In this document: positions 17,555 to 26,473 of the stretch, one piece after another
How the letters are laid out: each line of letters opens with the position of its first letter
How positions within the stretch are numbered: the first letter of the stretch is position 1
Source of the DNA: JADJPF01 sp964492845
GTDB taxonomy: Bacteria; Acidobacteriota; Blastocatellia; Chloracidobacteriales; JADJPF01
Reading direction: 5' to 3'
Assembly: GCA_964492845.1 (NCBI GenBank)
Contig: CAZBMZ010000005.1
Location: 62,001-126,000 of the forward strand
DNA length: 64,000 nucleotides
Made by a program: the position numbers and the translations under genes
The notes under the pieces: generated by a model
Told to the model about the DNA's origin: nothing
Database searches by the model: none
What the model saw: the letters and a program-made list of their open reading frames with translations, nothing else

Positions 17555-19135
17555 TTAACTATTTTCATTACTACTTGTTTTCTTTTCCACATTATTAACC
17601 GCTTTTTCTTCAGAAATAGCACCATTATTTTTGCTAAATATGCTGACTATTGCCATTAATTGAGCCATCAAATTAGACAAATTATGAATAGGTTGAGAAT
17701 CCCCACCAATAGAAATAGATTTTAATTCATTTGGTTTAGGTAATTTTTCTACTATGGATGGCAAAGCATCAATTAATTGTGTTCCTAAATGATTTTCAGA
17801 AATGCTATTAAGTATTTTTTGGCGAGACGATTCAAACGCTATTTCTATTTCGGTTTGACGGTTATTTGATTGGCGTAAAATTTCTTGTAAATCAAGCTCT
17901 CCTTTCATAGTTATAGTTTTTTCGGCTATTTCTTCGGATGCTTTTAATTTAGCAAGTTGAGACTGTTTTTCTAGCTGTACTTGGTCAAATTCAGCAATTG
18001 CATTAGCTGATTCTATTTCTTTGGCTACTTGAGCAATACGCAAGGCATTTTGTTTAAGAAATTCCTCATATTTAGCTTCCATTCGAGCAGTTTCTAAAGC
18101 TAAATTATTTTTTAGTGTTACTTCTTCTAACAAGCGTTTTTCTTCTTGTTCTTGTTTTGCTGTAACAGTTTGCTCAACCATAATTTGGCGCAATAGTTCT
18201 TGTTCTTTTTGTTGGCGGCGAGATTTTTCTATTTGTTCACGATCAAAACTTTCTGCTTCTTTTTCTGCACGAAGTTTATTTATTTCACTTTCGCTTTGTA
18301 ATTGGTTAGTTGTTCTAACTCGGTCATGTTCCATTTCGCGCGATTGAATAATAGATTCTGCATTTAATTCGGCAAGTCGTGCCACTTGTTGACGTTCAGC
18401 ACGAAAAGGTTTTTGTAGGTTTTCCCACAACTTAGCAGAACTAACTACAGCTTCTTTAATTTGAACTGTGACAATACTTAAACCTAAGCCTTTACTGCTA
18501 CCTCCTTCACCCTCAGCAACTTCTCTTAATCTAGCAGTTAATTCTTGGATAATAGGTTGTTTATCAGAAAGCACTTCATCAATACTCATAGTAGCAACTT
18601 TGTCTTTAATTGCTGCTTCGGCTTGTTCGCGCAGTTGAATATTTACAACTCGCATTGGGTCTGAAGTATCGCTAAAATCAAGTTTTTTATAAGCAGTAGC
18701 AAAATCGCCAATAATCCATTGAACATAGCCTTGAACGACTAAGCCTTGTAATTCTCTACAAATACAATGAGCATTTATCAAAATAGTTTGCATTGTAGAA
18801 GGTACAACAATAAAAGAATCTGTATAAGGATTAAATGAAAATGAAGTTCCTAAACCTAAATGAAGCGGTTCTTTATAGCCTCGTCGAGTATGAATAACAT
18901 AGGCATTAGGCGGAACAATAACCGTTTTCCACCGCCAAAAACCTGTGATTCTTACATCCATAGCAGAACTGACGGTTTGTGAGCGATTAGGTGTAACAGC
19001 AGCACGCATCATTCTAGCTGCTGGTGCAGGTGTTGATTGATGTGCTTGCACCTTTAAATCTTGTTCTAATTTTTGTTGACGCGCTTCTATCTGTTCTAAA
19101 TATGTATTTTTTACTTCTCTATCAGAGCTAGACAT
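17555..19135 (-). CDS. SPFH/Band 7 (flotillin-like) domain protein
   Basis: A 526-residue protein with an SPFH domain at about residues 65-250 (VIVPPNAYVIHTRRGYKEP ... IVTVQIKEAVVSSAKLWENL) and then a long charged coiled coil, about 250-440, rich in Glu, Gln, Arg and Lys. This order is that of flotillin-like scaffolds. There is no obvious N-terminal membrane helix, so membrane contact, if any, would be peripheral. The last 50 residues are Ser/Asn/Lys-rich. No ribosome site is visible before the ATG. It stands alone between sdh and the FG-GAP gene; function beyond membrane scaffolding or protein quality control is not readable. Confidence 0.82.
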   Translation of the reverse strand: MSSSDREVKNTYLEQIEARQQKLEQDLKVQAHQSTPAPAARMMRAAVTPNRSQTVSSAMDVRITGFWRWKTVIVPPNAYVIHTRRGYKEPLHLGLGTSFSFNPYTDSFIVVPSTMQTILINAHCICRELQGLVVQGYVQWIIGDFATAYKKLDFSDTSDPMRVVNIQLREQAEAAIKDKVATMSIDEVLSDKQPIIQELTARLREVAEGEGGSSKGLGLSIVTVQIKEAVVSSAKLWENLQKPFRAERQQVARLAELNAESIIQSREMEHDRVRTTNQLQSESEINKLRAEKEAESFDREQIEKSRRQQKEQELLRQIMVEQTVTAKQEQEEKRLLEEVTLKNNLALETARMEAKYEEFLKQNALRIAQVAKEIESANAIAEFDQVQLEKQSQLAKLKASEEIAEKTITMKGELDLQEILRQSNNRQTEIEIAFESSRQKILNSISENHLGTQLIDALPSIVEKLPKPNELKSISIGGDSQPIHNLSNLMAQLMAIVSIFSKNNGAISEEKAVNNVEKKTSSNENS

Positions 19136-19258
19136 AAATTATAGTTAAGGAAAATAACTTAAAAATACCAGAAGTTTAACTAAGTTGTTTTTAGAATATA
19201 GAATTTTAGTCTTTTTGCATTCTAATAAGCAAGATAAGATTTTTGGCTTTATTCTTAA

Positions 19259-19306
19259 GTCCCAACAGGGACGACACAACCTTTAGCTTGGTACGTGAGT
19301 GCCAAG
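19259..19306. repeat. GC-rich palindromic intergenic repeat, copy B
   Basis: Two hairpins in an otherwise AT-rich gap: GTCCC-AACA-GGGAC (19259-19272) and CTTGGTAC-GTGA-GTGCCAAG (19287-19306, one G-T pair). The surrounding base composition is clearly richer in G and C than its neighbours. It resembles the blocks at 6186-6237 and 48698-48764. Confidence 0.5.
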
Positions 19307-19328
19307 ATCGCACGAAAAGAGCCATAAA

Positions 19329-22133
19329 TTAATTAATACCTATTTGATAAAGGCGCAGTGTCCCATTACCGGGAGCAAAAAGTAACATTGGTTTTCTAGA
19401 TTCACCAACTACAGCAATAATTGGGTCGCTAGGGAAAGAATCTAGTTGAATTGACCAAACTAATGTTCCATCTTGTGAATTGATGGCTACAACTTGACCA
19501 TTAGCAGTACCAAAAACAAATTCATCTTGACCGTTAAGATCTAGGTCAATTGAAACAATATCTGTAATAGGTTGATAAGGAGTTTTTAGTTTTAGTAGCC
19601 CGGTAAAGTAATCATAAGTATAAAAAGCGTCATTTTCTCCATAATTACCGCCAATTATGTCAAAGCTTCCTTTATCGCTAGTTTTAGCTAATCCCATCAA
19701 TAAATTGCTAGCTTGACGTTGAGAAGGTTTACCATCAATAGTTTTAGAGAAATTCCAAAGTAGTTTTCCTTGATCAGTTATTTTTACTACTGTTGCTGGG
19801 CCAACTAATAAAACTTCTCCATTCCCCGATAAAATGGGTGTGGAGTTAAAATCACCTCCAAAACTTGCAACATTAATTGGGCCAACTAGTTCATTACCTA
19901 AACCACCATTAAGAATACGATATAAGTTATTAGAAACAATGTAGATATCATCTTTTCCATCTTGGTTAGAATCTCTTACAGAAACATGATTACCAAAGGT
20001 AAAGACATCTGAACGTGTCCAGACAATGTTACCATTTATGCCAGAAAGCATAATGCTACGACCTCTTGGACTAGCAAGAAAAATATCTATTCTATTAGGT
20101 ATACCAGAAAACCAGCCTGTTGTAATTGTAACCTCTGTATTTGCAGAAATGTCAGGAAAAGTAGTTCCAAAACGTTCTACAACTTGGAAATTTCTGGTTG
20201 CTATTGTGCCTTGTGTGTTATAAACAACAAGTCTTAGCCTACCATTATCATTAACGGTTGTAATAATTTGTGGACGGCTTTTATTGTTTCCATCTAGGGC
20301 TTGAATAATTGGGGCTGTAGTTCCTAGAAAAGAAGTAATAGGAATTAAACTATTATTTTGCTCATCTAAAGATAAAACTAAAATTCGACCACCAGAAGAG
20401 CGTACTAAAATTTCATTTGAGCGATCTTCATCTAGGTTTGCAACTCTTACTTGAGTACTAAAGGCAGATCCAACTTGGACAGGGCCAGCGACTAAGCGTA
20501 AACGGTTGCGGCTGCGTTGATAAATAGATAAATCTCCAGTTAGTTGGCCTGATGACTCTAAGTTAATTAAAAATTTTTCATTATTTAAGGCAGTACTTAA
20601 AATTGATCTGATAATACCGGGGCGAGGAATATCTAAATCTGCTTTAACTTTTAATTTTTTCTGTAAAACATCATCTTCCATAACAAGAAATCTTTCTTGG
20701 AAGTTAACACCACCTGTAGCACCATTTGAATAAGTAAGAAAACGTGGTAGAGGAGTAGCTAAAATTAAAGCTTTACTTCGAGATTGATCAGAACTACCGA
20801 TGCTAATAAATTCATCACCTGCCATATTAGGACGATTTAGCAAATAACTAGCAATAATAGACTTACCAGAAGCAACAAATTTGTAAGTATTTCCAACTAT
20901 GGTAGGACGATAGAGTTTTAATGCTGAATTTAATGTTAAAGTTGGATTAGAAACAGACTCTATGCTAGCTAAAAATTCTGCTGTCCCATCATTATTTAAG
21001 TCTGCTAAATCCCAAACATAAGCACTAGGAATTGAGGCTAGCAGCATTGGTTGACCTAAGTTAATTGGGTCGCCATCGCCGCGATAAATTCGGGTTTGCT
21101 GTGTTGCTCCATCCCAAACATTAACAACTATTTCACTGCGTCCATCTCTATCCAGATCTTGCACTGCTTTGATTGGAGCGCGTAAAACTTGTGGCAGTGG
21201 GAAAGTCGTTCCCCATAAACGCTTAACAAAAGGAGTAAGTTGTAAAACAGTGATTGCAGAGGCTTTGTTATTATCGGCCAAAGCTGGAATATCATCAGCA
21301 ATTATTACTGCTTCCAAAGTATTATCACCATTAACATCAGCTAAAGTTAGCAATCCATAATGTCGGCCTTCTGGGTCACCTTCACGAAAATCTAATTGTT
21401 GTTTTAATTGGCCGTTACCAGCAAAAACCATTAATCTAGGGCGGCCTACAACAACAATTTCTTGTGTTCCATCATTATCAATATCGCTAATTGCAATTTG
21501 TGGAAAATTAAGTTGTCCACCAAAAAGGTGAGAAACTACAGGCTTGCTATATAAAAATCCTTCGCTAGAAAAAAAGTAACCATTAGCATCTTGTTGGGTT
21601 TTAGTATGATCAGGAAAAATAACTAATTCTTTACCAGGAAAGTCTACAGAAACATCTGCAATCTTTATATAAATGCTAGCTAATGTAGCAAATTCTGGAA
21701 ATTGAAATTGCCAACGTAAATTACCATCAGCATTTATCACTAATAAATTTCTTTGTAGTGTATCTAATGCAATAATTTCTGGGGCAGAATTATCGTTATC
21801 CAAATTTGTTACAGATACTACTTCAGTGACAGCAAAAAATTTATTAATTAAAATCGTCCCATCTTGACTTGCAACAACAAGCCGACCTTGTTGCAGTGAG
21901 ATTATTTCTGGCAAGCTGTCATTATCTAAATCAGCAACTAAAGGCTGTATTTGACTACTACCTAATTGAGACTCTAAAAAATTTGTTGGTATATTGTTGG
22001 CAGCAACTCTAGTTTCAGTGCGTCCACTTAAAGCCACATCACCACGAAAACGGGGCCAATCCTGGGCAAAGGCAAGTTGAGTTAATAGAATTGATAAAAA
22101 AAATGCTTTAATAAAGTTTTTAGTGATTTTCAT
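19329..22133 (-). CDS. secreted FG-GAP/VCBS repeat protein
   Basis: A 934-residue exported protein. The first about 23 residues (ending LTQLAFAQDW) form a signal peptide. The rest is a long series of beta-propeller repeats with calcium-binding-like loops of the D-x-D-x-D type: DLDNDSLPEII, DIDNDGTQEIV, DVNGDNTLEAV, DLDRDGRSEIV, DLNNDGTAEFL, NLDEDRSNEIL, DSNQDGKDDIY, DLDLNGQDEFV. Segments such as SSEGFLYSKPVV and INSQDGTLVWS also recall PQQ-type propellers. It probably sits at the cell surface or in the periplasm as a binding or structural protein. A GGGAG ribosome site precedes the ATG. No catalytic motif was found. Confidence 0.85.
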   Translation of the reverse strand: MKITKNFIKAFFLSILLTQLAFAQDWPRFRGDVALSGRTETRVAANNIPTNFLESQLGSSQIQPLVADLDNDSLPEIISLQQGRLVVASQDGTILINKFFAVTEVVSVTNLDNDNSAPEIIALDTLQRNLLVINADGNLRWQFQFPEFATLASIYIKIADVSVDFPGKELVIFPDHTKTQQDANGYFFSSEGFLYSKPVVSHLFGGQLNFPQIAISDIDNDGTQEIVVVGRPRLMVFAGNGQLKQQLDFREGDPEGRHYGLLTLADVNGDNTLEAVIIADDIPALADNNKASAITVLQLTPFVKRLWGTTFPLPQVLRAPIKAVQDLDRDGRSEIVVNVWDGATQQTRIYRGDGDPINLGQPMLLASIPSAYVWDLADLNNDGTAEFLASIESVSNPTLTLNSALKLYRPTIVGNTYKFVASGKSIIASYLLNRPNMAGDEFISIGSSDQSRSKALILATPLPRFLTYSNGATGGVNFQERFLVMEDDVLQKKLKVKADLDIPRPGIIRSILSTALNNEKFLINLESSGQLTGDLSIYQRSRNRLRLVAGPVQVGSAFSTQVRVANLDEDRSNEILVRSSGGRILVLSLDEQNNSLIPITSFLGTTAPIIQALDGNNKSRPQIITTVNDNGRLRLVVYNTQGTIATRNFQVVERFGTTFPDISANTEVTITTGWFSGIPNRIDIFLASPRGRSIMLSGINGNIVWTRSDVFTFGNHVSVRDSNQDGKDDIYIVSNNLYRILNGGLGNELVGPINVASFGGDFNSTPILSGNGEVLLVGPATVVKITDQGKLLWNFSKTIDGKPSQRQASNLLMGLAKTSDKGSFDIIGGNYGENDAFYTYDYFTGLLKLKTPYQPITDIVSIDLDLNGQDEFVFGTANGQVVAINSQDGTLVWSIQLDSFPSDPIIAVVGESRKPMLLFAPGNGTLRLYQIGIN

Positions 22134-22312
22134 TTCTTGCTCCCAACAAATCTTCTTTAAATCTTATATGTTAGAAAAGTCGCGGTTTAGATGCACAATG
22201 GCTTTATAAGGTTCTAACAAAGGTTGTTAAATTTTGAGCTAAAAGATAAATTCCTGAGAATTTTGGCATATCCTAAAGCTTAAAATCAAAAAATTTTTCA
22301 ATCCACAAATAT

Positions 22313-22340
22313 AAAAGGCTGCTCTTTAAAGCAGCCTTTT
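22313..22340 (-). terminator. terminator of the tal-pgi fusion gene
   Basis: A perfect 10-bp stem, AAAAGGCTGC with GCAGCCTTTT, and an 8-base loop, 28 bases after the stop of the fusion gene. The T-rich 3' arm extends as TTTTATATTT on the minus strand. The symmetric A/T flanks mean it may also act on the plus strand. Confidence 0.8.
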
Positions 22341-22367
22341 ATTAAAAACTTTAGCAAATGCTAAAAA

Positions 22368-25292
22368 TTAAGCATCAGCACTTCGTTTTAGTGGAATAGC
22401 TTGACGAACCATTCCAAGTAATTTTTCTAGTCCAGCTTGACGATCTTTACCTAAGTGAACGCGAATTGCGCGACGATTTCTAGATGAAAGAGATTGGAAA
22501 TCACCTAATGCTTGAGCAGCTTTTAGGACTGCAAAAGTATAACTTTCATCTGGAACAGGCATATCGGTTTCATCATCTGCGGTAATTTGCATAAACATTC
22601 CTGCATCGCTACCACCTTTATGTAATTGGCCTGTAGAGTGGAGGAATCTTGGCCCATAACCAACTGTAGTTGCAACCTTTAAGCCATCACGTAAATGTGT
22701 ACGTAGTTCTTGAAGTAGGTTGTCATGCTCAGGAGTTTCATTAACATAAGCTAATAAAGCACAATAATCACCAGCTTTTGCTTGATGTAAATGTGCAGAA
22801 ACTATGTCAGCAACTGTAGAACCATTAGCACTTAAACGAGCTTTAGTTTCATCATCACAGTAAACTGTTAAACCACCATCGCTAGCGGCAACGGTTTGTT
22901 CTGGTAATTTACCATTTTGGGCATATTCAGCTAGTAAAGCTTTGGTGTTGTCTTTGCTTTCTTGAACATTGGGTTGATCAAAAGAATTAATTCCTAAAAC
23001 AGCACCAGCAAAAGCAGTTCCAAATTCCCATAAGAAGAATTGTTCACCTAAGTCTAATTTATCGTGTAAGATATGGCGCACGACTGGATGACCTTGGTCT
23101 TCTAAAGCTTTTAATTTTGCATCAACATCAGCACTAATTGAACCGCCAATGCTCATTGCAACAAAAAGACGATCATCGCCATAAGAAGAAGGGCTACCTA
23201 AAGGCTCACCAGCTACAGGTAAAATACCTCGTCCATCTTTACCAGTGCTTTCAGCAATTAATTGCTCAATCCAAAGACCTAAAGAAGCAAGTTCTGGGGT
23301 TGTTACAATAGTAAGTTTATCACGGCCAGCTTTAGCCATTTCACCCATTATTGCACCAAGATAAGCACCTGGATTTTCTGCTACAGGTACACAGCTATCA
23401 CAAGCATGAGCAATTCGGTCAGCACGATCTAGTAAAGTAACAAAATCAAAACCTTGTACAGCAGCCGGCACCATACCAAAATAAGAAAGTGCAGAATAAC
23501 GGCCACCAATATCAGCAGGATTTAAGAAAATTCTACGGAAATCATGGTCTTTAGCTCTTTGTTCCATACTTGTACCAGGATCAGTTACAGCAACAAAGTT
23601 TTCTCCAGCACGAGAACCTTTTGCAGCTTTTACTTTATCATAGAAATATTGGAAAAAGGCGTTTGGTTCAGTAGTGCTACCAGATTTGCTAGAAACTACA
23701 AATAAGGTTTCTGCTACATTAATTTGATCTTCTAAAGCTTTAACAGCTAATGGATCGGTGCTATCAAGCACTAAAACAGTAGGTGAGCCTTCTACTTTTC
23801 CAAAACTTTGTCTAAAGACTTCAACACACAGACTAGAACCACCCATACCAAGTAGCATTAGGTGTTTAAAGCCAGCACGACGAATATTACCAGCAAAATC
23901 GGCTAATTCTTGGCTATGTTCATGAACTTTGCTTGCAACAGTAAGCCAACCTAAAGCATTTTTGATAATTGCTTGGTGTTCTGCTTCAGATTTCCAAAGG
24001 CTAGCATCTTTTTTCCAAATTCGTTCAACCCATTTTTCTTTTTCTGCTGTCTTTAATCTTTCTCTTACTCGTTCAGCACCTGAACCTAAAGAAGCTGTAA
24101 AGCGGTCAAAAATTCCTGATAAAGCAGCAGCACGTTTAGCTTCAAGTGAAGCAAAAAGTGTATCAAAAGATGTCATAAATGATTTAACACCTTCAACTTG
24201 TAGTTGATGTGTAACTTCGGCCAAACTGATACCAAATGCTTCTAGTTTCTCAAAAATTACTCTCGCACCTTCATGATCTTCTTCTAAGGTAGCACCGCGT
24301 ACTTTACCATGATCACGAAAAGCACTATAAGTTGCTGGTGGGACAGTGTTTACTGTGTCAGCACCAATTAACTCTTCTAAATAGTAAACATCTGAATAGG
24401 CAGGATCTTTTGTACCAGTAGATGCCCAAAGAGGTCTTTGTACCTTTGCATTTTTTTCTTTTAATGCCGCAAACCGTTCACCATAATAGATTTCTTTAAA
24501 TTTAGCATAAGCAAGTTTAGCATTTGCAATAGCTGCTTTGCCTTGTAATGCAGTGAGTTCGCCTTTTTCTGCTTCATCGGTAGTTAAGCGCATACGTTCT
24601 CTTAACTTACCATCTACAGCAGTGTCAACACGGCTAACAAAGAAACTAGCTACTGAGGCAACATCATCAACAGGGTTTCCTTCTGCTGCACGACGTTCTA
24701 AGCCTTTAATATGTGCTTCTGCTACATCTATATAGGATTTAATAGAAAAAATTAGTGTTACGTTGACATTAATACCACAAGCAATCAATTCTTCAATTAC
24801 TGGGATACCGGCTTCTGTTGCAGGTACTTTAATCATTACATTTCTACGATTAAGTTCTTTAAATAAGCGTTTTGCTTCAGTAATAGTTCCTTCTGTATCA
24901 TGTGCAAGTTTTGGGGATACTTCTAAACTTACATAACCATCTATTTCATTAGTGCGAACAAAGACGGGATAAAGCAGATCGGCAGTTTGTCTAATATCAT
25001 CAATTACTAATGCTTCATAAATTTCATTAACTTCTTTTCCAGTAGCAATCAGCTTTTTCAACTGTTCGTTGTAATCTGTGCTACCCATAATGGCTTTTTC
25101 AAAAATAGTTGGGTTAGAAGTTACACCACGCAGGTCATCCCCACCAATCTTAGCTTGTAAGGTGGAGGTAATGCCCTTCATGTCATAACCAATTTTGGCT
25201 TGTAAATCACCAGTAACTAATAGTGCTTTGCGGATATTATCATACCAAATGCTTTGACCCAGTTTTTGTAATTCTACTAATGGATTGCTCAT
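22368..25292 (-). CDS. tal-pgi: bifunctional transaldolase / glucose-6-phosphate isomerase
   Basis: A 974-residue fusion joining the pentose phosphate pathway to upper glycolysis. The N-terminal part (about 1-370) is transaldolase: GVTSNPTIFEKAI near residue 57, and VMIKVPATEAGIPVIEELI with the Schiff-base Lys. A helical linker follows. The C-terminal part (about 410-970) is phosphoglucose isomerase, with LMLGMGGSSLCVEV, VVSSKSGSTTEPN for sugar-phosphate binding, and GRYSALSYFGMVPAA. Such fusions occur in several phyla including Acidobacteria and Cyanobacteria. An AGGAG ribosome site precedes the ATG, and a strong terminator follows. Nothing suggests loss of either activity. Confidence 0.95.
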   Translation of the reverse strand: MSNPLVELQKLGQSIWYDNIRKALLVTGDLQAKIGYDMKGITSTLQAKIGGDDLRGVTSNPTIFEKAIMGSTDYNEQLKKLIATGKEVNEIYEALVIDDIRQTADLLYPVFVRTNEIDGYVSLEVSPKLAHDTEGTITEAKRLFKELNRRNVMIKVPATEAGIPVIEELIACGINVNVTLIFSIKSYIDVAEAHIKGLERRAAEGNPVDDVASVASFFVSRVDTAVDGKLRERMRLTTDEAEKGELTALQGKAAIANAKLAYAKFKEIYYGERFAALKEKNAKVQRPLWASTGTKDPAYSDVYYLEELIGADTVNTVPPATYSAFRDHGKVRGATLEEDHEGARVIFEKLEAFGISLAEVTHQLQVEGVKSFMTSFDTLFASLEAKRAAALSGIFDRFTASLGSGAERVRERLKTAEKEKWVERIWKKDASLWKSEAEHQAIIKNALGWLTVASKVHEHSQELADFAGNIRRAGFKHLMLLGMGGSSLCVEVFRQSFGKVEGSPTVLVLDSTDPLAVKALEDQINVAETLFVVSSKSGSTTEPNAFFQYFYDKVKAAKGSRAGENFVAVTDPGTSMEQRAKDHDFRRIFLNPADIGGRYSALSYFGMVPAAVQGFDFVTLLDRADRIAHACDSCVPVAENPGAYLGAIMGEMAKAGRDKLTIVTTPELASLGLWIEQLIAESTGKDGRGILPVAGEPLGSPSSYGDDRLFVAMSIGGSISADVDAKLKALEDQGHPVVRHILHDKLDLGEQFFLWEFGTAFAGAVLGINSFDQPNVQESKDNTKALLAEYAQNGKLPEQTVAASDGGLTVYCDDETKARLSANGSTVADIVSAHLHQAKAGDYCALLAYVNETPEHDNLLQELRTHLRDGLKVATTVGYGPRFLHSTGQLHKGGSDAGMFMQITADDETDMPVPDESYTFAVLKAAQALGDFQSLSSRNRRAIRVHLGKDRQAGLEKLLGMVRQAIPLKRSADA

Positions 25293-25440
25293 AGTATATA
25301 TTCTCCTATTTCAATTATTTTTAATGCTTTACCTATTTTTCTTGGGGTAATGGTAAAAATATAGCTAGAAAGGCAATTATAGTTTGCCTGCTAACTCTTT
25401 ACAATGCTTCTAAATAAGTAATTTGCCGGATTTTGTAGAG

Positions 25441-25809
25441 TTACTTCTTTAAGGCTACCCAAAATAAACAAAACCACCCAGCCAAAAAAGCTAGTCCTCC
25501 AAAAGGGGTAATTGCTCCTAAAATGCGAATACCTGTCAAACTTAACGCATAAAGACTGCCAGAAAATAAAATTATTCCAATGATAAATAGCCAGCCTCCA
25601 GTAGTAACTAGCGAACTAGGCCAACGACTATATGCCCAAGATACTACTAAAAGTGCTAAGGCATGATACATATGATATCTTACGCCTACCTCAAAAATAG
25701 TAAGCATTTCAGCAGAAATTCTACTCTTTAAGCCATGCGCACCAAAAGCACCAGCGGCAACAGCGATAAAGGCACAAATTGCACCTAACGCAAAAAATGT
25801 TCTATCCAT
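25441..25809 (-). CDS. DUF423 small integral membrane protein
   Basis: About 122 residues with four predicted membrane helices. The signature is GAICAFIAVAAGAFGAHGLK near the start, then YHMYHALALLVVSW and FSGSLYALSLTGIRILGAITPFGG (quoted in parts), which is the DUF423/YgdD pattern. The function is unknown. A TTG three codons upstream of the ATG abuts the AGGAG ribosome site, so the ATG at 25809, nine bases after that site, is the better start. It lies 36 bases before purN in the transcript direction and may be its co-transcribed neighbour. Confidence 0.87.
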   Translation of the reverse strand: MDRTFFALGAICAFIAVAAGAFGAHGLKSRISAEMLTIFEVGVRYHMYHALALLVVSWAYSRWPSSLVTTGGWLFIIGIILFSGSLYALSLTGIRILGAITPFGGLAFLAGWFCLFWVALKK

Positions 25810-25854
25810 AAATTGCAACTCCTAGAATGAATGAAAAAGTAAAATAAAAAATAA

Positions 25855-26463
25855 TTAGGTTTTTATAACACGTCGTCCAACAATCTTCCAATTGCCGTTA
25901 AGGATAAATTCCAGTGCCTCAGCATAAATTCTATGTTCTTGAACTAAAATTCTAGCTGCTAAAGTGTTTTTGTCGTCTGTGTCTAGCACTTCTACAACGC
26001 CTTGGGCGATTATTGGCCCGCTATCACAGCCTTCATCAACAAAATGAACTGTGCAACCAGAATATTTTACCCCATAGTCAATGGCTTGTTGTTGTACATC
26101 TAGCCCAGGAAATGCAGGTAACAAGGATGGATGAATATTTAGGATTTGATTAGGAAATTTTTGTATAAACTCGGCTGAAAGTATTCTCATATAGCCAGCC
26201 AAACAAATTAATGAAGGATTATATTTTTCTAATTGGCTAATTAACTCTGCTTCATGCTCTGCTTTTGTTAGTCCTTTACTTGGAACAATTAGGGTCTGAT
26301 AACCTTGTTCTTGGGCTAGCTTTATTCCTGCTGCATCTGCGCGGTTGCTAATAACTATTGCCACTGTTGCATGTAAGCGACCTGTCTTTATAGCTTCAAA
26401 TAGAGCTAGCATATTTGAGCCGCGCCCAGAAATTAAAATTGCAAGACTACGATTATTTGTCAT
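25855..26463 (-). CDS. purN: phosphoribosylglycinamide formyltransferase (GART)
   Basis: Transfers a formyl group from 10-formyltetrahydrofolate to GAR in purine synthesis. At 202 residues it has the standard length. The N-terminal LISGRGSNMLAL binds the phosphate, NIHPSLLPAFPGLD carries the catalytic Asn and His, and CTVHFVDEGCDSGPIIAQ holds the catalytic Asp. The start lies ten bases after the potCD stop. No good ribosome site is seen, which suggests coupling to the transport genes upstream. No other pur genes are nearby. Confidence 0.95.
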   Translation of the reverse strand: MTNNRSLAILISGRGSNMLALFEAIKTGRLHATVAIVISNRADAAGIKLAQEQGYQTLIVPSKGLTKAEHEAELISQLEKYNPSLICLAGYMRILSAEFIQKFPNQILNIHPSLLPAFPGLDVQQQAIDYGVKYSGCTVHFVDEGCDSGPIIAQGVVEVLDTDDKNTLAARILVQEHRIYAEALEFILNGNWKIVGRRVIKT

Positions 26464-26473
26464 ATTTTATTGA

